Assembly (NCBI GenBank): GCA_020630495.1
Contig: JAHDBH010000001.1
Location: forward strand, 81,989 to 139,166
DNA length: 57,178 nucleotides
Direction of reading: 5' to 3'
Source of the DNA: Saprospiraceae bacterium
GTDB taxonomy: Bacteria; Bacteroidota; Bacteroidia; Chitinophagales; Saprospiraceae
The notes beneath the pieces are model-generated. The model was not told where the DNA came from. It did no database searches and saw only the letters and a program-made list of their open reading frames with translations. Position numbers and translations under genes: made by a program. This document shows positions 9,801-19,042 of this stretch, piece by piece (position 1 is the stretch's first letter; the number at the start of each line of letters is the position of its first letter).

Positions 9801-12800
9801 ACAGTTACAGATGACTCAGGCAACTCAAATACCTGCGAGGCCGTAGTCTTTGTCGACAATGACACCGAGCCTATCGCGAGATGTAGAGACATCACCGTGA
9901 CACTCGATGCAACGGGTAATGCTACGATTGATTTTAATGACGTAGATGGCGGTAGTGAAGCGGCATGTGATGACTTTTCTTTCTCGGTAACTCCCAGCAG
10001 CTTTACGTGCGATGATGCAGGTACTTCCGTAGAGGTTACAGTTGCGGTCTTTGATGCAGATCTAGATACCTCCACATGTATCAGCTTAGTTACCGTGCTT
10101 AGCGATAATGATCCTATTGCTCTCTGTCGTGATGTAACTGTCATGCTGGATGCAGATGGAAATGCGACTGTGAACCCAGGTGATGTCAATAACGGAAGTA
10201 GTGTCACTTGTGGACTTATGGGAATTGAGTTGGATATCACAGAATTTGATTGTGATAACCTAGGAGATAATGATGTTGTGCTGACTGTATCTGACGGACT
10301 AGGTAATTCAGCAACGTGTGACGCTACGGTAACAGTAGAAGACAATATAAATCCAGTCGCTGAATGTGATGACATTACAGTGCAATTGGACGCAGCCGGA
10401 AATGCCAGCATTTCTGCGGCTGACGTCGATGGTGGCAGTAGCGATAACTGTTCCGTGATGTCCATCTCTGTGACGCCTGAAGATTTTACCTGTGATAATC
10501 TAGGTGAGAATACAGTCGTACTTACGGTCACAGACCAGAGCGGCAATACTAACACCTGTGAAGCAACAGTGACCGTAGAGGACAATATCGATCCCGTGGC
10601 GGTGTGTAGAGACATCACTGTCAGCCTTGGTGCTGATGGAACAGTCACCATCGATGCTGCCGATGTGGATTTGAATAGCAACGATAACTGTGACGATAAT
10701 CTTGAGCTATCGATTGACGAGGATACATTTGACTGTGGTGATGTTGGAATTCCTCAGACGGTGACCTTGACCGTTACTGATGATGCGGGTAATACGGATC
10801 AGTGTACTGCTATCGTCACGGTAGAAGATGACGGAATGCCTGTAGCAGAATGTCAAGATATCACCGTGCAGTTGGATGCTGATGGAAATGCCTCGATTGT
10901 TGCTGCTGATGTAGATGGTGGATCGTCAGATCCGTGTGGAGGTACAGTAGAAATTACCGCGAGCCCCACGACATTTGACTGTGACGATGCTGGGCAAGAT
11001 ATAAGCGTCACACTGACGGTTACAGACGGAAGTGGAAACTCATCTACTTGTATTGCTACAGTCACCGTAGAGGATAATGTAGATCCTGTGGCTGTCTGTC
11101 AGGATATCACAGTGCAGCTAGATGCAGACGGTAATGCTACCATAGTGGCAGCTGACGTAGATGGCGGCAGTACAGACAATTGTGATGATGATCTTGACCT
11201 CTCTGTTAATGAGGACTCATTTGATTGCGATGATATAGGATCGCCTGTGACCGTCACACTTACTGTCACTGACGATAGTGGTAATTCAGATGACTGTACA
11301 GCTATCGTGACAGTAGAAGATAATGTAGATCCTGTTGCTATCTGCACAGATGTGACGGTGACTCTAGTAGGGGGTAGCGCGAGCATCACGGCAGTAGAGA
11401 TTGCAGGTACAAGTACGGACAATTGTACGGATCAAAGTGACTTAGACCTGAGCATAGATCAGTCGACATTTGACTGTAGTGACGTAGGTGAAGTGACAGT
11501 GACGGCTACGGTCACGGATGAAGCAGGCAACTCCTCTACATGTACCGCCACGGTAACAGTACTAGATGACGGTGATCCAGTGATCACCTGCCCTGCTGAT
11601 CAGACTGTGAGCTGTATAGACGGTGATACCGATCCGAGTAGCTATGGCAATGCCACTGCGACTGACGCGTGTGACGTGACTGTTACTGTAGTAAATGATA
11701 TTGATCTCAATGAATGCAATATAGGTACTATCACAAGAGTATTTACAGCCACAGACCAAGGTGGAAATACGAGTAGCTGTACGCAGATAATCACTTTCGA
11801 AAACACTAATCCTCTCATCCAGGCGGACATCACTTGCCCAGATGACGTAGATCTAGATGACTGTGTGGTTCCTGATCCAAGTGATCCAGAAGGAGGAATG
11901 CCTACTATAGACGGTGATGCAGATTGCTTTGATGTGGATATCACGTTTAGTGATGAGACGATTACAGATGCGTCCGGAACGCGTGTAGAGAGGACATTTA
12001 CGATTACTGATAACTGTCAGGTCAATGGAGATGGTAGCACAGGTATATTCACTTGCGTGCAAATATTTACTGGTGTAGACTCCGAAGACCCAGTCATAAG
12101 CTGCCCGGCAGACGTCACAGTAGCTAGTACACCTGAAGGTGGATGCGATGAAAACTTCGTGAGTCTTCCACCTGCCACCGCTACGGATGACAACGGCATC
12201 ATGAGTATCACCAATGATTGGCCAGGAGCTGATAGCGGTGGAGCTGATGCTAGTGGCCAGTATCCACTAGGAACTACGATAGTGACCTTTACGGCCACAG
12301 ATGAGTGTGGAAACACAAGCCAGTGTACCACTAGAGTTACGGTAACAGACGATAGTAGTATCGACTTCACTTGCGTGAAGCAGATATTCCAGATGGAAGA
12401 TGATGGCGATGTGGCCATCTTCCCAGAGGATGGATTTGTGCAGTTTGACGTAGAAGGATGTATGTCTGGTGATACAGCTGATTTTCAATTTAGCTTCGCG
12501 CCAGATATCAATGATAGCGAGCCATTTATCATACCATGTGATAGTCTAGATGACGGTGCTTTCAGCTTCCAGTTTATCCTTTACATTTTTGAGCCCAATG
12601 GAGATACGACCGAGTGTCTCACGGGAGCACGTGTTCAGGATCCAACTGATATATGCGGAACACTGACTCCAGGTATGATTGCTGGTGACATAGACTATGA
12701 ATCTTCAGCAATACCTGATCACACGGGTCTATTACTACAGAGTGAAAGCGACCTAGAGAGTACAGTGATCAATGATGCTATGCATTACGCATTCTTTGAC

Positions 12801-13898
12801 GTCGCTCGATTTGAAGACTATCAGGTCATTCCATTTAATAATGAGGATCATATGGAGGGTGTGACCGCGCTAGATATCGTTCGTATCAGACGTCACCTGC
12901 ATGGCTATGAGCCTTTTGAGACGCCATATCAATTTATCGCAGCCGATGTCAATAATAACAATCGGGTGAGCGCGACAGATCTTATTGATATCAGAAAGCT
13001 ACTTCTAGGGTATACGAGCGAGTTTCCTAATAATACATCATGGAAATTCATCCCTTCAGAGCATGAGTTTGATATGAGAAACCCGCTTGGTACAGAATAT
13101 CCGATGTTCATTACCATAGATCCTCTCGTGAGAGATGTAGAGGATGCAGACTTTATGGGAGTGAAAATTGGAGATGTAAACTACGACGTAGGGCTCACGG
13201 GATCAGGCTCAGAGTGGAGATCGGATAGCAGAGTGGCGCAGCTACATGTGCCTGCAATGGAATGGAGAGAGGGACAGACGGTGGAGCTTCCCATATTTTC
13301 GCAGATCAGTGACCTAGAAGGTATACAGATGACCCTAGATTTCCACTCTGGTGCCTTGGAACTCCTAGATGTCCAGAGTGATGTCCTTCAAGGTTTCAGT
13401 GCAGAGAATCTTGGTTTACAAGAAGCTGATGCTGGAAGTGTAAGACTTCTCTGGGTGGGCAATGATCCTGTACGGGTCAGTGAAGATGAGGCACTCATCA
13501 AGCTCATATTCAAAGCGAAGAGATCTGGTAACTCCATTGATGCACTGAGACTTGGCACGAGCTTGCTGTCTAGTCAAGCTTACACACGCTCCAATGAGAT
13601 CTTAGATCTAGAGATAGGTCTGAAATCTGATGATAAGCCATTTGCAGTCTATCAGAATAGGCCCAATCCATTTGTAGATGAGACAACCATCAGGTATTAT
13701 CTTCCAGAGGATGATAAGATAAATCTGATCGTCTATGATATCAATGGTAAGATGATCATGCAGCGCTCCGTCGATGCAGTAGCTGGCGAAAACCAGCTCA
13801 CCATCAATAGATCTGAGATCAATACCACGGGGATTCTACACTATAGCTTGCAGACCAGCTTTGGTACGCAGACGCGTAAGATGACGATCCTCGACTGA
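6861..13898 (+). CDS. 2345-residue T9SS-secreted surface protein with 13 tandem Ig-like repeats
   Basis: The start at 6861 overlaps the previous stop (TAATG). ATG codons at 6873 and 6909 are alternatives that still keep the signal segment (LFMSLLFTVMAVQLFAGG). After N-terminal HYR-like domains come thirteen tandem repeats of about 81 residues (residues 520-1572) with the pattern P(V/I)AxCxDITVxLDxDG...VDxGSxDNC...FxCDxxG...TLTVTDxxGN...C. Further HYR domains follow, then a dockerin-like repeat (about 12855-13030), a cohesin-like domain (about 13230-13600) and a T9SS domain (about 13645-13895, QNRPNPFVDETTIRYYL). Two conserved Cys per repeat plus Asp-rich loops suggest a stiff, calcium-stabilised stalk. 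An adhesive or matrix role is inferred. The STEDRTD linker of its paralogues is not conserved here (SEWRSDSR). Confidence 0.9.
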   Translation: MPLPMKTTRFTLIRTTMKSNGLQLFMSLLFTVMAVQLFAGGPTGTTSDDLLVDLMTEIDEDFNSLHESAARAHYEGYMFLSCVHQTQISISELGYSVITPSMIVTNPEDPISRYEVDIVGPLTDTVTCAEVGEFLMVKVIDTQTGNSCWAWALIEDKFRPQLECGLDTLPCNTDLDELNFEDLLEGSFDNCTAEEDLIINFTYERIDYTCHPNFAGELLIDWTVEDEQGNVGTCEQRVLLEKAPIDSVMFPADITVNCPDANTDPSVTGEPTIFGEPFDSFCGFVTFITDETAPGCGDQSTITRTFMVMDWCTNFMIIGTQDITVQDTVPPVITCPEDMTVGTDTDECEGSFILPSPAVSDLCSDDANINVTARISGEFGTFEPGEVVTLDTGTFIITYTATDICNNSVTCDQTLRVVDDQEPTLVCNNLSFSLDDNGRRVIGVDPFADFYEDNCGTANVDIRRMVDPCGVPDNTEFGNRVTFCCEDVGPGNMVQVRVRDAEGNELFCMVEVTITDDTDPIARCRNIVVALDASGQVQIDADDIDNGSTDACGIADLDLDRTDFDCDDVGTSTTVTLTVTDENGNTDECTASVSVIDTISPQAVCRDITVSIGADGMVMITPDQIDAGSSDNCDDNLELSLDQETFTCDDTGDNTVTLTVTDPDGNTDECTATVTVEDDDTPTCVTRDITVQLDSDGMVSIDADDVDNGSNDGCGEIMTMVVVPSDFDCDNIGDNTVTFTITDDSGNSSVCTAVVTVEDDEAPECSTQDITVSLDEDGMVTITPEMVDDMSSDNCEIVEREVTPSTFTCDESGANIVTFTVTDDEGNQSSCTAVVTVIDDVPPVAICNDITVEIDENGLGTITADQADGGSTDNCEIASIVVTPTQFSCADLGTQSAVLTVMDGSGSSATCDLEVVVIDNIDPIARCQDITVSLGADGTVTIDNDAVDNGSTDNCDDDLSYSTSPRVFTCDELGSNTVILTVTDDSGNSNTCEAVVFVDNDTEPIARCRDITVTLDATGNATIDFNDVDGGSEAACDDFSFSVTPSSFTCDDAGTSVEVTVAVFDADLDTSTCISLVTVLSDNDPIALCRDVTVMLDADGNATVNPGDVNNGSSVTCGLMGIELDITEFDCDNLGDNDVVLTVSDGLGNSATCDATVTVEDNINPVAECDDITVQLDAAGNASISAADVDGGSSDNCSVMSISVTPEDFTCDNLGENTVVLTVTDQSGNTNTCEATVTVEDNIDPVAVCRDITVSLGADGTVTIDAADVDLNSNDNCDDNLELSIDEDTFDCGDVGIPQTVTLTVTDDAGNTDQCTAIVTVEDDGMPVAECQDITVQLDADGNASIVAADVDGGSSDPCGGTVEITASPTTFDCDDAGQDISVTLTVTDGSGNSSTCIATVTVEDNVDPVAVCQDITVQLDADGNATIVAADVDGGSTDNCDDDLDLSVNEDSFDCDDIGSPVTVTLTVTDDSGNSDDCTAIVTVEDNVDPVAICTDVTVTLVGGSASITAVEIAGTSTDNCTDQSDLDLSIDQSTFDCSDVGEVTVTATVTDEAGNSSTCTATVTVLDDGDPVITCPADQTVSCIDGDTDPSSYGNATATDACDVTVTVVNDIDLNECNIGTITRVFTATDQGGNTSSCTQIITFENTNPLIQADITCPDDVDLDDCVVPDPSDPEGGMPTIDGDADCFDVDITFSDETITDASGTRVERTFTITDNCQVNGDGSTGIFTCVQIFTGVDSEDPVISCPADVTVASTPEGGCDENFVSLPPATATDDNGIMSITNDWPGADSGGADASGQYPLGTTIVTFTATDECGNTSQCTTRVTVTDDSSIDFTCVKQIFQMEDDGDVAIFPEDGFVQFDVEGCMSGDTADFQFSFAPDINDSEPFIIPCDSLDDGAFSFQFILYIFEPNGDTTECLTGARVQDPTDICGTLTPGMIAGDIDYESSAIPDHTGLLLQSESDLESTVINDAMHYAFFDVARFEDYQVIPFNNEDHMEGVTALDIVRIRRHLHGYEPFETPYQFIAADVNNNNRVSATDLIDIRKLLLGYTSEFPNNTSWKFIPSEHEFDMRNPLGTEYPMFITIDPLVRDVEDADFMGVKIGDVNYDVGLTGSGSEWRSDSRVAQLHVPAMEWREGQTVELPIFSQISDLEGIQMTLDFHSGALELLDVQSDVLQGFSAENLGLQEADAGSVRLLWVGNDPVRVSEDEALIKLIFKAKRSGNSIDALRLGTSLLSSQAYTRSNEILDLEIGLKSDDKPFAVYQNRPNPFVDETTIRYYLPEDDKINLIVYDINGKMIMQRSVDAVAGENQLTINRSEINTTGILHYSLQTSFGTQTRKMTILD
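8418..11576 (+). repeat. Thirteen tandem 243-bp coding repeats (81-residue Ig-like units)
   Basis: Thirteen consecutive units average 243 bp (1053 codons divided by 13). They run from residue 520 to residue 1572 of the 2345-residue protein, each beginning at a Pro just after an acidic linker such as VTVEDNVD. The units are conserved in protein sequence but clearly differ in nucleotides, so this is an old protein-repeat array rather than a recent DNA duplication. Units 9-12 are the most alike, sharing the DITVQLDADGNA or DITVSLGADGTV type of motif. Confidence 0.9.
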
Positions 13899-13946
13899 TG
13901 AAATAGGTATTCTATATAAAGTAAGTAAGGCGTTTATAGAGTTGAA

Positions 13947-13977
13947 CCCCTGTCTCCTTTGGAGGCAGGGGTTTTTT
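13947..13977 (+). terminator. Rho-independent terminator after the 2345-residue protein gene
   Basis: An 11-bp stem (CCCCTGTCTCC pairing with GGAGGCAGGGG, one G-T pair) with a TTT loop is followed by six T. It lies about 50 bases after the stop codon. Confidence 0.9.
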
Positions 13978-14406
13978 GCTATTTGCCTAGCAGTATCCTT
14001 AGACATGGGATAGGGATGGTATGAAAAGGAGCGGGCACGCAAGACATATTGGTCTGTTCCAGGGCTGATGCCGATTTATCGCCACAATCCAAGACAATAC
14101 ATACTGATAATCAATTAGTTATATATTATATTAATAGTGAATATAAAAAATACCACATATGGGTTAATTACATATACGATAATATGATTCTATATTTGTA
14201 CCTGATAAAGAGCTTGTTAAGTATTTTAAAAAAGTGTAATACTTTACCTCGTCACTCCTCTTACAAGCTCGACTACACCTTCCTCCTGATCTGATAAAGA
14301 ACCCAAAGTCTGGACTTTGGTCCAGCTATGACTAAGGAAATGACTCGTCCGGAAAGCCGGTCGCAGTGATTCGATATTTTTTTATCATTTTAAACTTTTG
14401 GTTCTC
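13978..14406. other. Gene-free AT-rich spacer with candidate promoter and palindromic hairpin
   Basis: No credible gene is seen. An open frame at 14049-14294 is low-complexity, AT-rich and without recognisable features. The spacer holds a TATATTTG (14191-14198) that fits the Bacteroidota -7 consensus, a perfect inverted repeat CCAAAGTC-TG-GACTTTGG (14303-14320), and a small CCGG-AAAG-CCGG hairpin (14349-14360). These could form the promoter and a structured leader for the gene at 14407. Confidence 0.5.
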
Positions 14407-17400
14407 ATGAGGAAAACTACATTCCAGCCCTGGGAGACGTATGCCAAAGAAAAAAGCCGACTTTGCCAATTCAGGTTTTTCAACATACTCTCCATGACTC
14501 TTGCCTTCTTGGCAATGAGTACTTTCCAGCTCTCGGCTCAGTGTACTCTCGCCTGCAATGACATCCAGATATCTGTAAACATGGATTGCGAAGCAACCGT
14601 GACTACGAGCATGTTTGGTGACACGTCAGAGTGTATGGACGGAGACTATGAGGTACATGTATACTTTGACGGTGTACTGCTATCTACATCTCCTACTATC
14701 ACATCTGAGTACGTAGGTGAGCGAGTAACGCTCGAGCTAGTCGACAACAACTCCGGCAACCTTTGCTGGGCGTTTGGTTACGTCGAAGACAAGTTTCCAC
14801 CGGTCTTTGAGCCCGTGGACACGACTATTTTATCATGCGGAGAATTTGACAGCTTCCCAGCACCCATGCTCACAGATAATTGTGGGGGTGAAGTGGATGT
14901 ATTTCTCATAGATGAGATCGTCGAGACTACAGATTGCGACAGTACTTTCAGTGCTATTGTCACGCGAGTATTTGAAGCAGAGGACGAGCGTGGTAATCGC
15001 TCCTTACCCTTTAGACAACCTTTCAAACTCGAAAGACTGCAAGCCGAGGACATAGATTTTCCAGATAGTCTTCTCGTGAGCAATGGTAATCCACTTAGCT
15101 GTACCCTAGACTTTGACACCAATGGAAACGGCATACCGGATCCATCTGAGATAAATGGTTTCCCATCAGTCAATGGGGTGCCTCTATCTCCATTCTCTTC
15201 ATTTTGTAATGCTACCGTGTCATTTGATGATATACAGCTGCCTCCAGTGCACTGTAATGATCTTATCATGCGCGTATTTACGATTACAGAGTGGCTATGT
15301 GGCGAGCCTCGCTTCTTCCGAGGAGTACAGCTCATAGAAATTGCCGATACCACAGCTCCTACATTTAACTGCCCAGCAGACTTCACAGTATCTGCAGGTA
15401 TACATGACTGTAGCGCGCAGGTAACTCTTCCGCCTATCAGTGCTACGGACGACTGCCAGGATGTATCTGATATCGAAGTAGATATCAAGTATCCAGGTGG
15501 CTTCTTAAATAATCAAAATGGCGGCGTAGTAGAACTCACGGGTGGTGTGCACACGATCGAGTATCGTGCACTAGACCAGTGCGGTAATATGGCCAATTGC
15601 TTTGTCACAGTGACAGTAGTGGATGATAATCCTCCCGTACCTGTCTGCGATAGATATACAGTAGTATCCCTTACGAGCGACGGCACAGGTAAAGCCTTTG
15701 CAGAGACATTTGACGATGGCTCTACGGATAATTGTGAAAATGTATGGTTCAAGGTCATCCGCATGGATGCGGCTGGGTGTGAATCAATTAATGGTGATGA
15801 CGATGAGTTCCTCACAGGAAATCAAGTCTACTTTGATGATTATGTGAAATTCTGCTGCGAAGACGCTGGCGGAGAAAATGTCATGGTACGCTTCCGTGTT
15901 TACGATGTTGACCCAGGAGAAGGTCCTGTAAATCCAGCAAGACATCTTGCAGGTGGTGATCTATTCGGTAGATTTAATGAATGTATGGTAGAAGTAGAAG
16001 TGCAAGATAAATTGCCACCTACGATTACTTGCCCGCCAGATATTACCGTGTCTTGTACACTAGATTTTGATACAGATGATCTCAGTATGTTCGGTACTGT
16101 ACATACTGATGAGGCAGACCGTGTAGAGATCATTATAGATGATCCTGCCATCAGCGATGAGCCGATTAACTATGGACTTGATGGTGTCACTGGTGACAAC
16201 TGCGTAGTTGACATAGACGTCACTGTAGTGAAGAAGATTAACTCATGTAACGTAGGAGAAATTACTCGTTTATTTATAGCTGAGGATGCTGGTGGTCGTA
16301 CCACGAGCTGTATACAGCGCATTACGATTACTCGTGTAGATAGCTTTGATCAAGACAATATCATCTGGCCTCTCAATTTTGAAGCTCGTGATATAGGATG
16401 TGACGCAGGTACTCTTCCTCCGGATTCTTTGCCTCCTCTCCGGGATAGACCTACCTTTATTGAGACGGACTGCGATGATGTCGCGGTGAGTTTTAGAGAT
16501 GAGATATTCACATTCGATGATTCTGAGACAGCTTGCTTCAAGATACTTCGTACCTGGAAAGTAATTGACTGGTGTGGGGCTATCGATGACGGAGCTGGAG
16601 GTACCACTTTCCCTCAGTTCACTCATACACAAGTGATCAAAGTATTTAATGATGTTGCACCTGTAATCATTTCAGATTGCGGACCTGTACAGATCTGTAC
16701 ATTTGACGATGAGTGCGCTGATGGATTTATTGATCTTACCTTCCTTGCAGAAGATGATTGTACTCCTCAGGATGAGCTGAAGTACAGCTATCGAGTAGAT
16801 GCATTTAGCGATGGTTCATTTGACATCAGTGGAACAGGTAATGATGCTTCTGGAAATTATCCTGTAGGACGCCATACGATCCGCTGGACAGCAGAGGATG
16901 GATGCGGAAACGAAGTGAGCTGCACACAGGAGTTTGCTATTGCAAATTGCAAGAAGCCTACGCCTAAGTGTATCGGTTTTACTACAGTCATCATGGAGAG
17001 CACAGGAACCGTAGATGTATGGGCGAGTGATTTTGACGATGGTAGCTACCATGTCTGTCCAGCGATCAAGGTATTTGTTAGCTTCTCTCCTGATTCGATA
17101 GTGCTTAATCGCACATACACTTGTGATGATCTAGGTACAGTAGATGTACAGTTGTGGGTAATAGATGAGTTTGGCAATTCTGATTTCTGCATAGTGGAGC
17201 TCGAGCTTCAAGATGATAATAATTCCAATGCCTGCGATGGATTTGGAGATGGAGACATCATGGGACTTGTCACCACAGAGGATGATCAGGCTGTAGCAGA
17301 TGTTAATGTAGCTCTGGAAGGCAGCACTTTGCCATCCGAGATGACTGATAATGATGGAATGTTTGCTTTTGGTAATATGCCATTTGGCGGAAGCTATAAT

Positions 17401-18489
17401 GTAGTACCCTACAATAATGATTTCCCTCTCAATGGTATTTCGACATTTGACATTGTCAAGATTCAGAAGCACATCCTAGAGATAGAGATGCTCGATAGTC
17501 CATACAAGATTATTGCAGCAGATGTAAATAACTCTCAGGAAGTCACTGCACTTGATATCATTGAGCTACGAAGATTACTACTCGGTTACTATACAGAATT
17601 CCAGAATAACACTTCTTGGAGATTTGTAGACAGCCGTCATGATTTCCGTGATCCAGAGGATCCGTGGTCGACACCATTTGCTGAGAATTACTTCATCAAT
17701 CCATTTGATGAGGACATGATGGAAGCAGACTTTACAGGTATCAAGATCGGTGATGTCAATGGATCGGCTACTACTGATGGGCTCCTATCCACGGAGGATC
17801 GTACAGACGGCGAGATGATCGTTCATATTGCTGATCGGCAGATCACCGCTGGTGACAAGCTAGAGATTCCCGTGCAGATACTAGGAGCTGAGGCGATTGT
17901 GAGCTATCAGTACGGCTGGAATTTTGATCCTCAGGCTCTACGCTATGAGGGTGTGACCTCCGATGTGGTGAGTACAGATGACAGCTACTTTGGTACCATG
18001 GCAACAGAGGCCGGACACCTGAGTACTCTTTGGTACAGTGTCTACGACGAAGATCAGCTCCGCAGTGAGGATGCGATCTATACGATGACATTTACTGCCA
18101 TGCAGGATGGATATCTCAGTGATTATTTACAGATCAGCAATGATCTCATACAGAGTGAGGGAACAGATAGAAGCGAGCAGCTCCTAGATGTAACTCTCCA
18201 GTACCGCGGCGAGGCCGAGGAGCTGACTGGTGTGATTCTGAACCAAAACAGACCCAACCCATTCAGCGACAAGACGGACATATCATTTGTCCTACCTCAA
18301 GCTGCAGAAGCAACGATAAGCATACTCGATGTAACGGGTAAAATCATATTGGCAAAGACAGGCTACTTCGACAAAGGGCTCAATGTGGTTACTATAGAGG
18401 CAAATCAACTTTCATCAGAAGGTGTGTTGTACTACCGACTGGAAACGGAAGACTTCGTACAGATGAAGCCGATGATTCTCCTCAAGTAA
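14407..18489 (+). CDS. Giant T9SS-secreted HYR/dockerin/cohesin-like surface protein
   Basis: The ATG at 14407 is chosen over an in-frame TTG at 14398. It gives 1360 residues with a signal segment (FFNILSMTLAFLAMSTFQLSAQ). The protein then carries Cys-rich HYR/Ig-like domains, a VWASDFDDGS block (about 17016-17045), a Cna-B-like segment, a dockerin-like double repeat (about 17410-17590, QKHILE and RRLLLG), the STEDRTD linker (about 17791-17811), a cohesin-like domain (about 17815-18190) and a T9SS sorting domain (from about 18245, QNRPNPFSDKTDISFVL). It is the closest visible relative of the truncated gene at the left edge; both share the VDPGEGPV block and KLPP(F/T) segment. A surface adhesin or matrix role is inferred. 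Confidence 0.9.
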   Translation: MRKTTFQPWETYAKEKSRLCQFRFFNILSMTLAFLAMSTFQLSAQCTLACNDIQISVNMDCEATVTTSMFGDTSECMDGDYEVHVYFDGVLLSTSPTITSEYVGERVTLELVDNNSGNLCWAFGYVEDKFPPVFEPVDTTILSCGEFDSFPAPMLTDNCGGEVDVFLIDEIVETTDCDSTFSAIVTRVFEAEDERGNRSLPFRQPFKLERLQAEDIDFPDSLLVSNGNPLSCTLDFDTNGNGIPDPSEINGFPSVNGVPLSPFSSFCNATVSFDDIQLPPVHCNDLIMRVFTITEWLCGEPRFFRGVQLIEIADTTAPTFNCPADFTVSAGIHDCSAQVTLPPISATDDCQDVSDIEVDIKYPGGFLNNQNGGVVELTGGVHTIEYRALDQCGNMANCFVTVTVVDDNPPVPVCDRYTVVSLTSDGTGKAFAETFDDGSTDNCENVWFKVIRMDAAGCESINGDDDEFLTGNQVYFDDYVKFCCEDAGGENVMVRFRVYDVDPGEGPVNPARHLAGGDLFGRFNECMVEVEVQDKLPPTITCPPDITVSCTLDFDTDDLSMFGTVHTDEADRVEIIIDDPAISDEPINYGLDGVTGDNCVVDIDVTVVKKINSCNVGEITRLFIAEDAGGRTTSCIQRITITRVDSFDQDNIIWPLNFEARDIGCDAGTLPPDSLPPLRDRPTFIETDCDDVAVSFRDEIFTFDDSETACFKILRTWKVIDWCGAIDDGAGGTTFPQFTHTQVIKVFNDVAPVIISDCGPVQICTFDDECADGFIDLTFLAEDDCTPQDELKYSYRVDAFSDGSFDISGTGNDASGNYPVGRHTIRWTAEDGCGNEVSCTQEFAIANCKKPTPKCIGFTTVIMESTGTVDVWASDFDDGSYHVCPAIKVFVSFSPDSIVLNRTYTCDDLGTVDVQLWVIDEFGNSDFCIVELELQDDNNSNACDGFGDGDIMGLVTTEDDQAVADVNVALEGSTLPSEMTDNDGMFAFGNMPFGGSYNVVPYNNDFPLNGISTFDIVKIQKHILEIEMLDSPYKIIAADVNNSQEVTALDIIELRRLLLGYYTEFQNNTSWRFVDSRHDFRDPEDPWSTPFAENYFINPFDEDMMEADFTGIKIGDVNGSATTDGLLSTEDRTDGEMIVHIADRQITAGDKLEIPVQILGAEAIVSYQYGWNFDPQALRYEGVTSDVVSTDDSYFGTMATEAGHLSTLWYSVYDEDQLRSEDAIYTMTFTAMQDGYLSDYLQISNDLIQSEGTDRSEQLLDVTLQYRGEAEELTGVILNQNRPNPFSDKTDISFVLPQAAEATISILDVTGKIILAKTGYFDKGLNVVTIEANQLSSEGVLYYRLETEDFVQMKPMILLK

Positions 18490-18523
18490 TTACCAAGGTT
18501 TAATTGCTGTTTTTGGGATGGGA

Positions 18524-18550
18524 CCCCTCTTGACTTCGTGTCAGGAGGGG
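18524..18550 (+). terminator. Hairpin after the fourth surface-protein gene, possible terminator
   Basis: An 11-bp stem (CCCCTCTTGAC pairing with GTCAGGAGGGG, one wobble) with a TTCGT loop lies 35 bases past the stop. Flanking GGGA/TCCC may extend it. No clean T-run follows directly (ATCCCTGATTTT), so termination may be weak or rho-assisted. Confidence 0.55.
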
Positions 18551-18623
18551 ATCCCTGATTTTAAGGGCAGGGCCTATCTCCAAGCTTGCAACTATGGAGG
18601 CTTTTGCAGCGTTACCTTCGCTG

Positions 18624-19034
18624 ATGGCGCGAATTGTCTGCATAGATTATGGTCTCAAGCGATGTGGCATAGCTGCTACGGATACGCTTCAGATTGCCGT
18701 GCATCCTGTGGGATATGTGCCTACCTCGGATATATTTACGTACTTGATGGATTATCTGGCGCGAGAAGAAGTGGAATTGTTGGTCATGGGTGATGGCCGT
18801 CATCATGACGGAAATGCTAGCGATGTGACTGTAGCTGTGAGGGCTTTCGCCCAAAAACTTCTGAAGCAAAAACCTTCTCTCAGCGTAGAGCTCACGGATG
18901 AAAGTTACACCTCTGCAGAAGCGAAAGAATTACTTTTACACATCGGAACTCCCAAGATGAAACGACGAGAAAAAGGCCTGGTAGATCAGCTCAGCGCAGT
19001 GCTAATCTTGCAGAGATATCTTGGACATATATAA
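18624..19034 (+). CDS. ruvX: YqgF/RuvX family Holliday-junction resolvase-like RNase
   Basis: The family has an RNase H-like fold and acts on nucleic acid in the cytoplasm (pre-16S rRNA end processing and/or Holliday junction resolution). Family motifs are present in order: IDYGLKRCGIA near the N-terminus, LLVMGDGRHHDG, the acidic DESYTSAEAKELL motif, and GLVDQLSAVLILQRYL at the C-terminus. The ATG at 18624 begins exactly at the family start (MARIVCIDYG) and gives 136 residues, the usual size. An ATG at 18594 would add ten atypical residues. The usual DERLT is DESYT here. def follows 8 bases downstream, so the two are probably one operon. Confidence 0.88.
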   Translation: MARIVCIDYGLKRCGIAATDTLQIAVHPVGYVPTSDIFTYLMDYLAREEVELLVMGDGRHHDGNASDVTVAVRAFAQKLLKQKPSLSVELTDESYTSAEAKELLLHIGTPKMKRREKGLVDQLSAVLILQRYLGHI

Positions 19035-19042
19035 TTGCAATT

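Noticed and set aside
9740-10681. A 313-codon open frame on the minus strand
   Set aside because: It lies fully inside the 13-repeat region and simply reflects the biased codons of the repeat on the other strand. Its Ser/Val/Thr-rich product has no domain character.
8418-11576. Regular 243-bp periodicity as a possible CRISPR or DNA satellite
   Set aside because: Units are far too long for CRISPR, stay in one reading frame, and are diverged at the nucleotide level but conserved as protein.
14049-14294. An 81-codon plus-strand frame
   Set aside because: It is AT-rich, low in complexity and rich in Tyr, Asn and Ile, with no recognisable domain and no start context; more likely promoter-region DNA.
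14778-15488. A 236-codon minus-strand open frame
   Set aside because: It is antisense to the fourth surface-protein gene, with composition expected of a complement of that coding sequence and no motifs.
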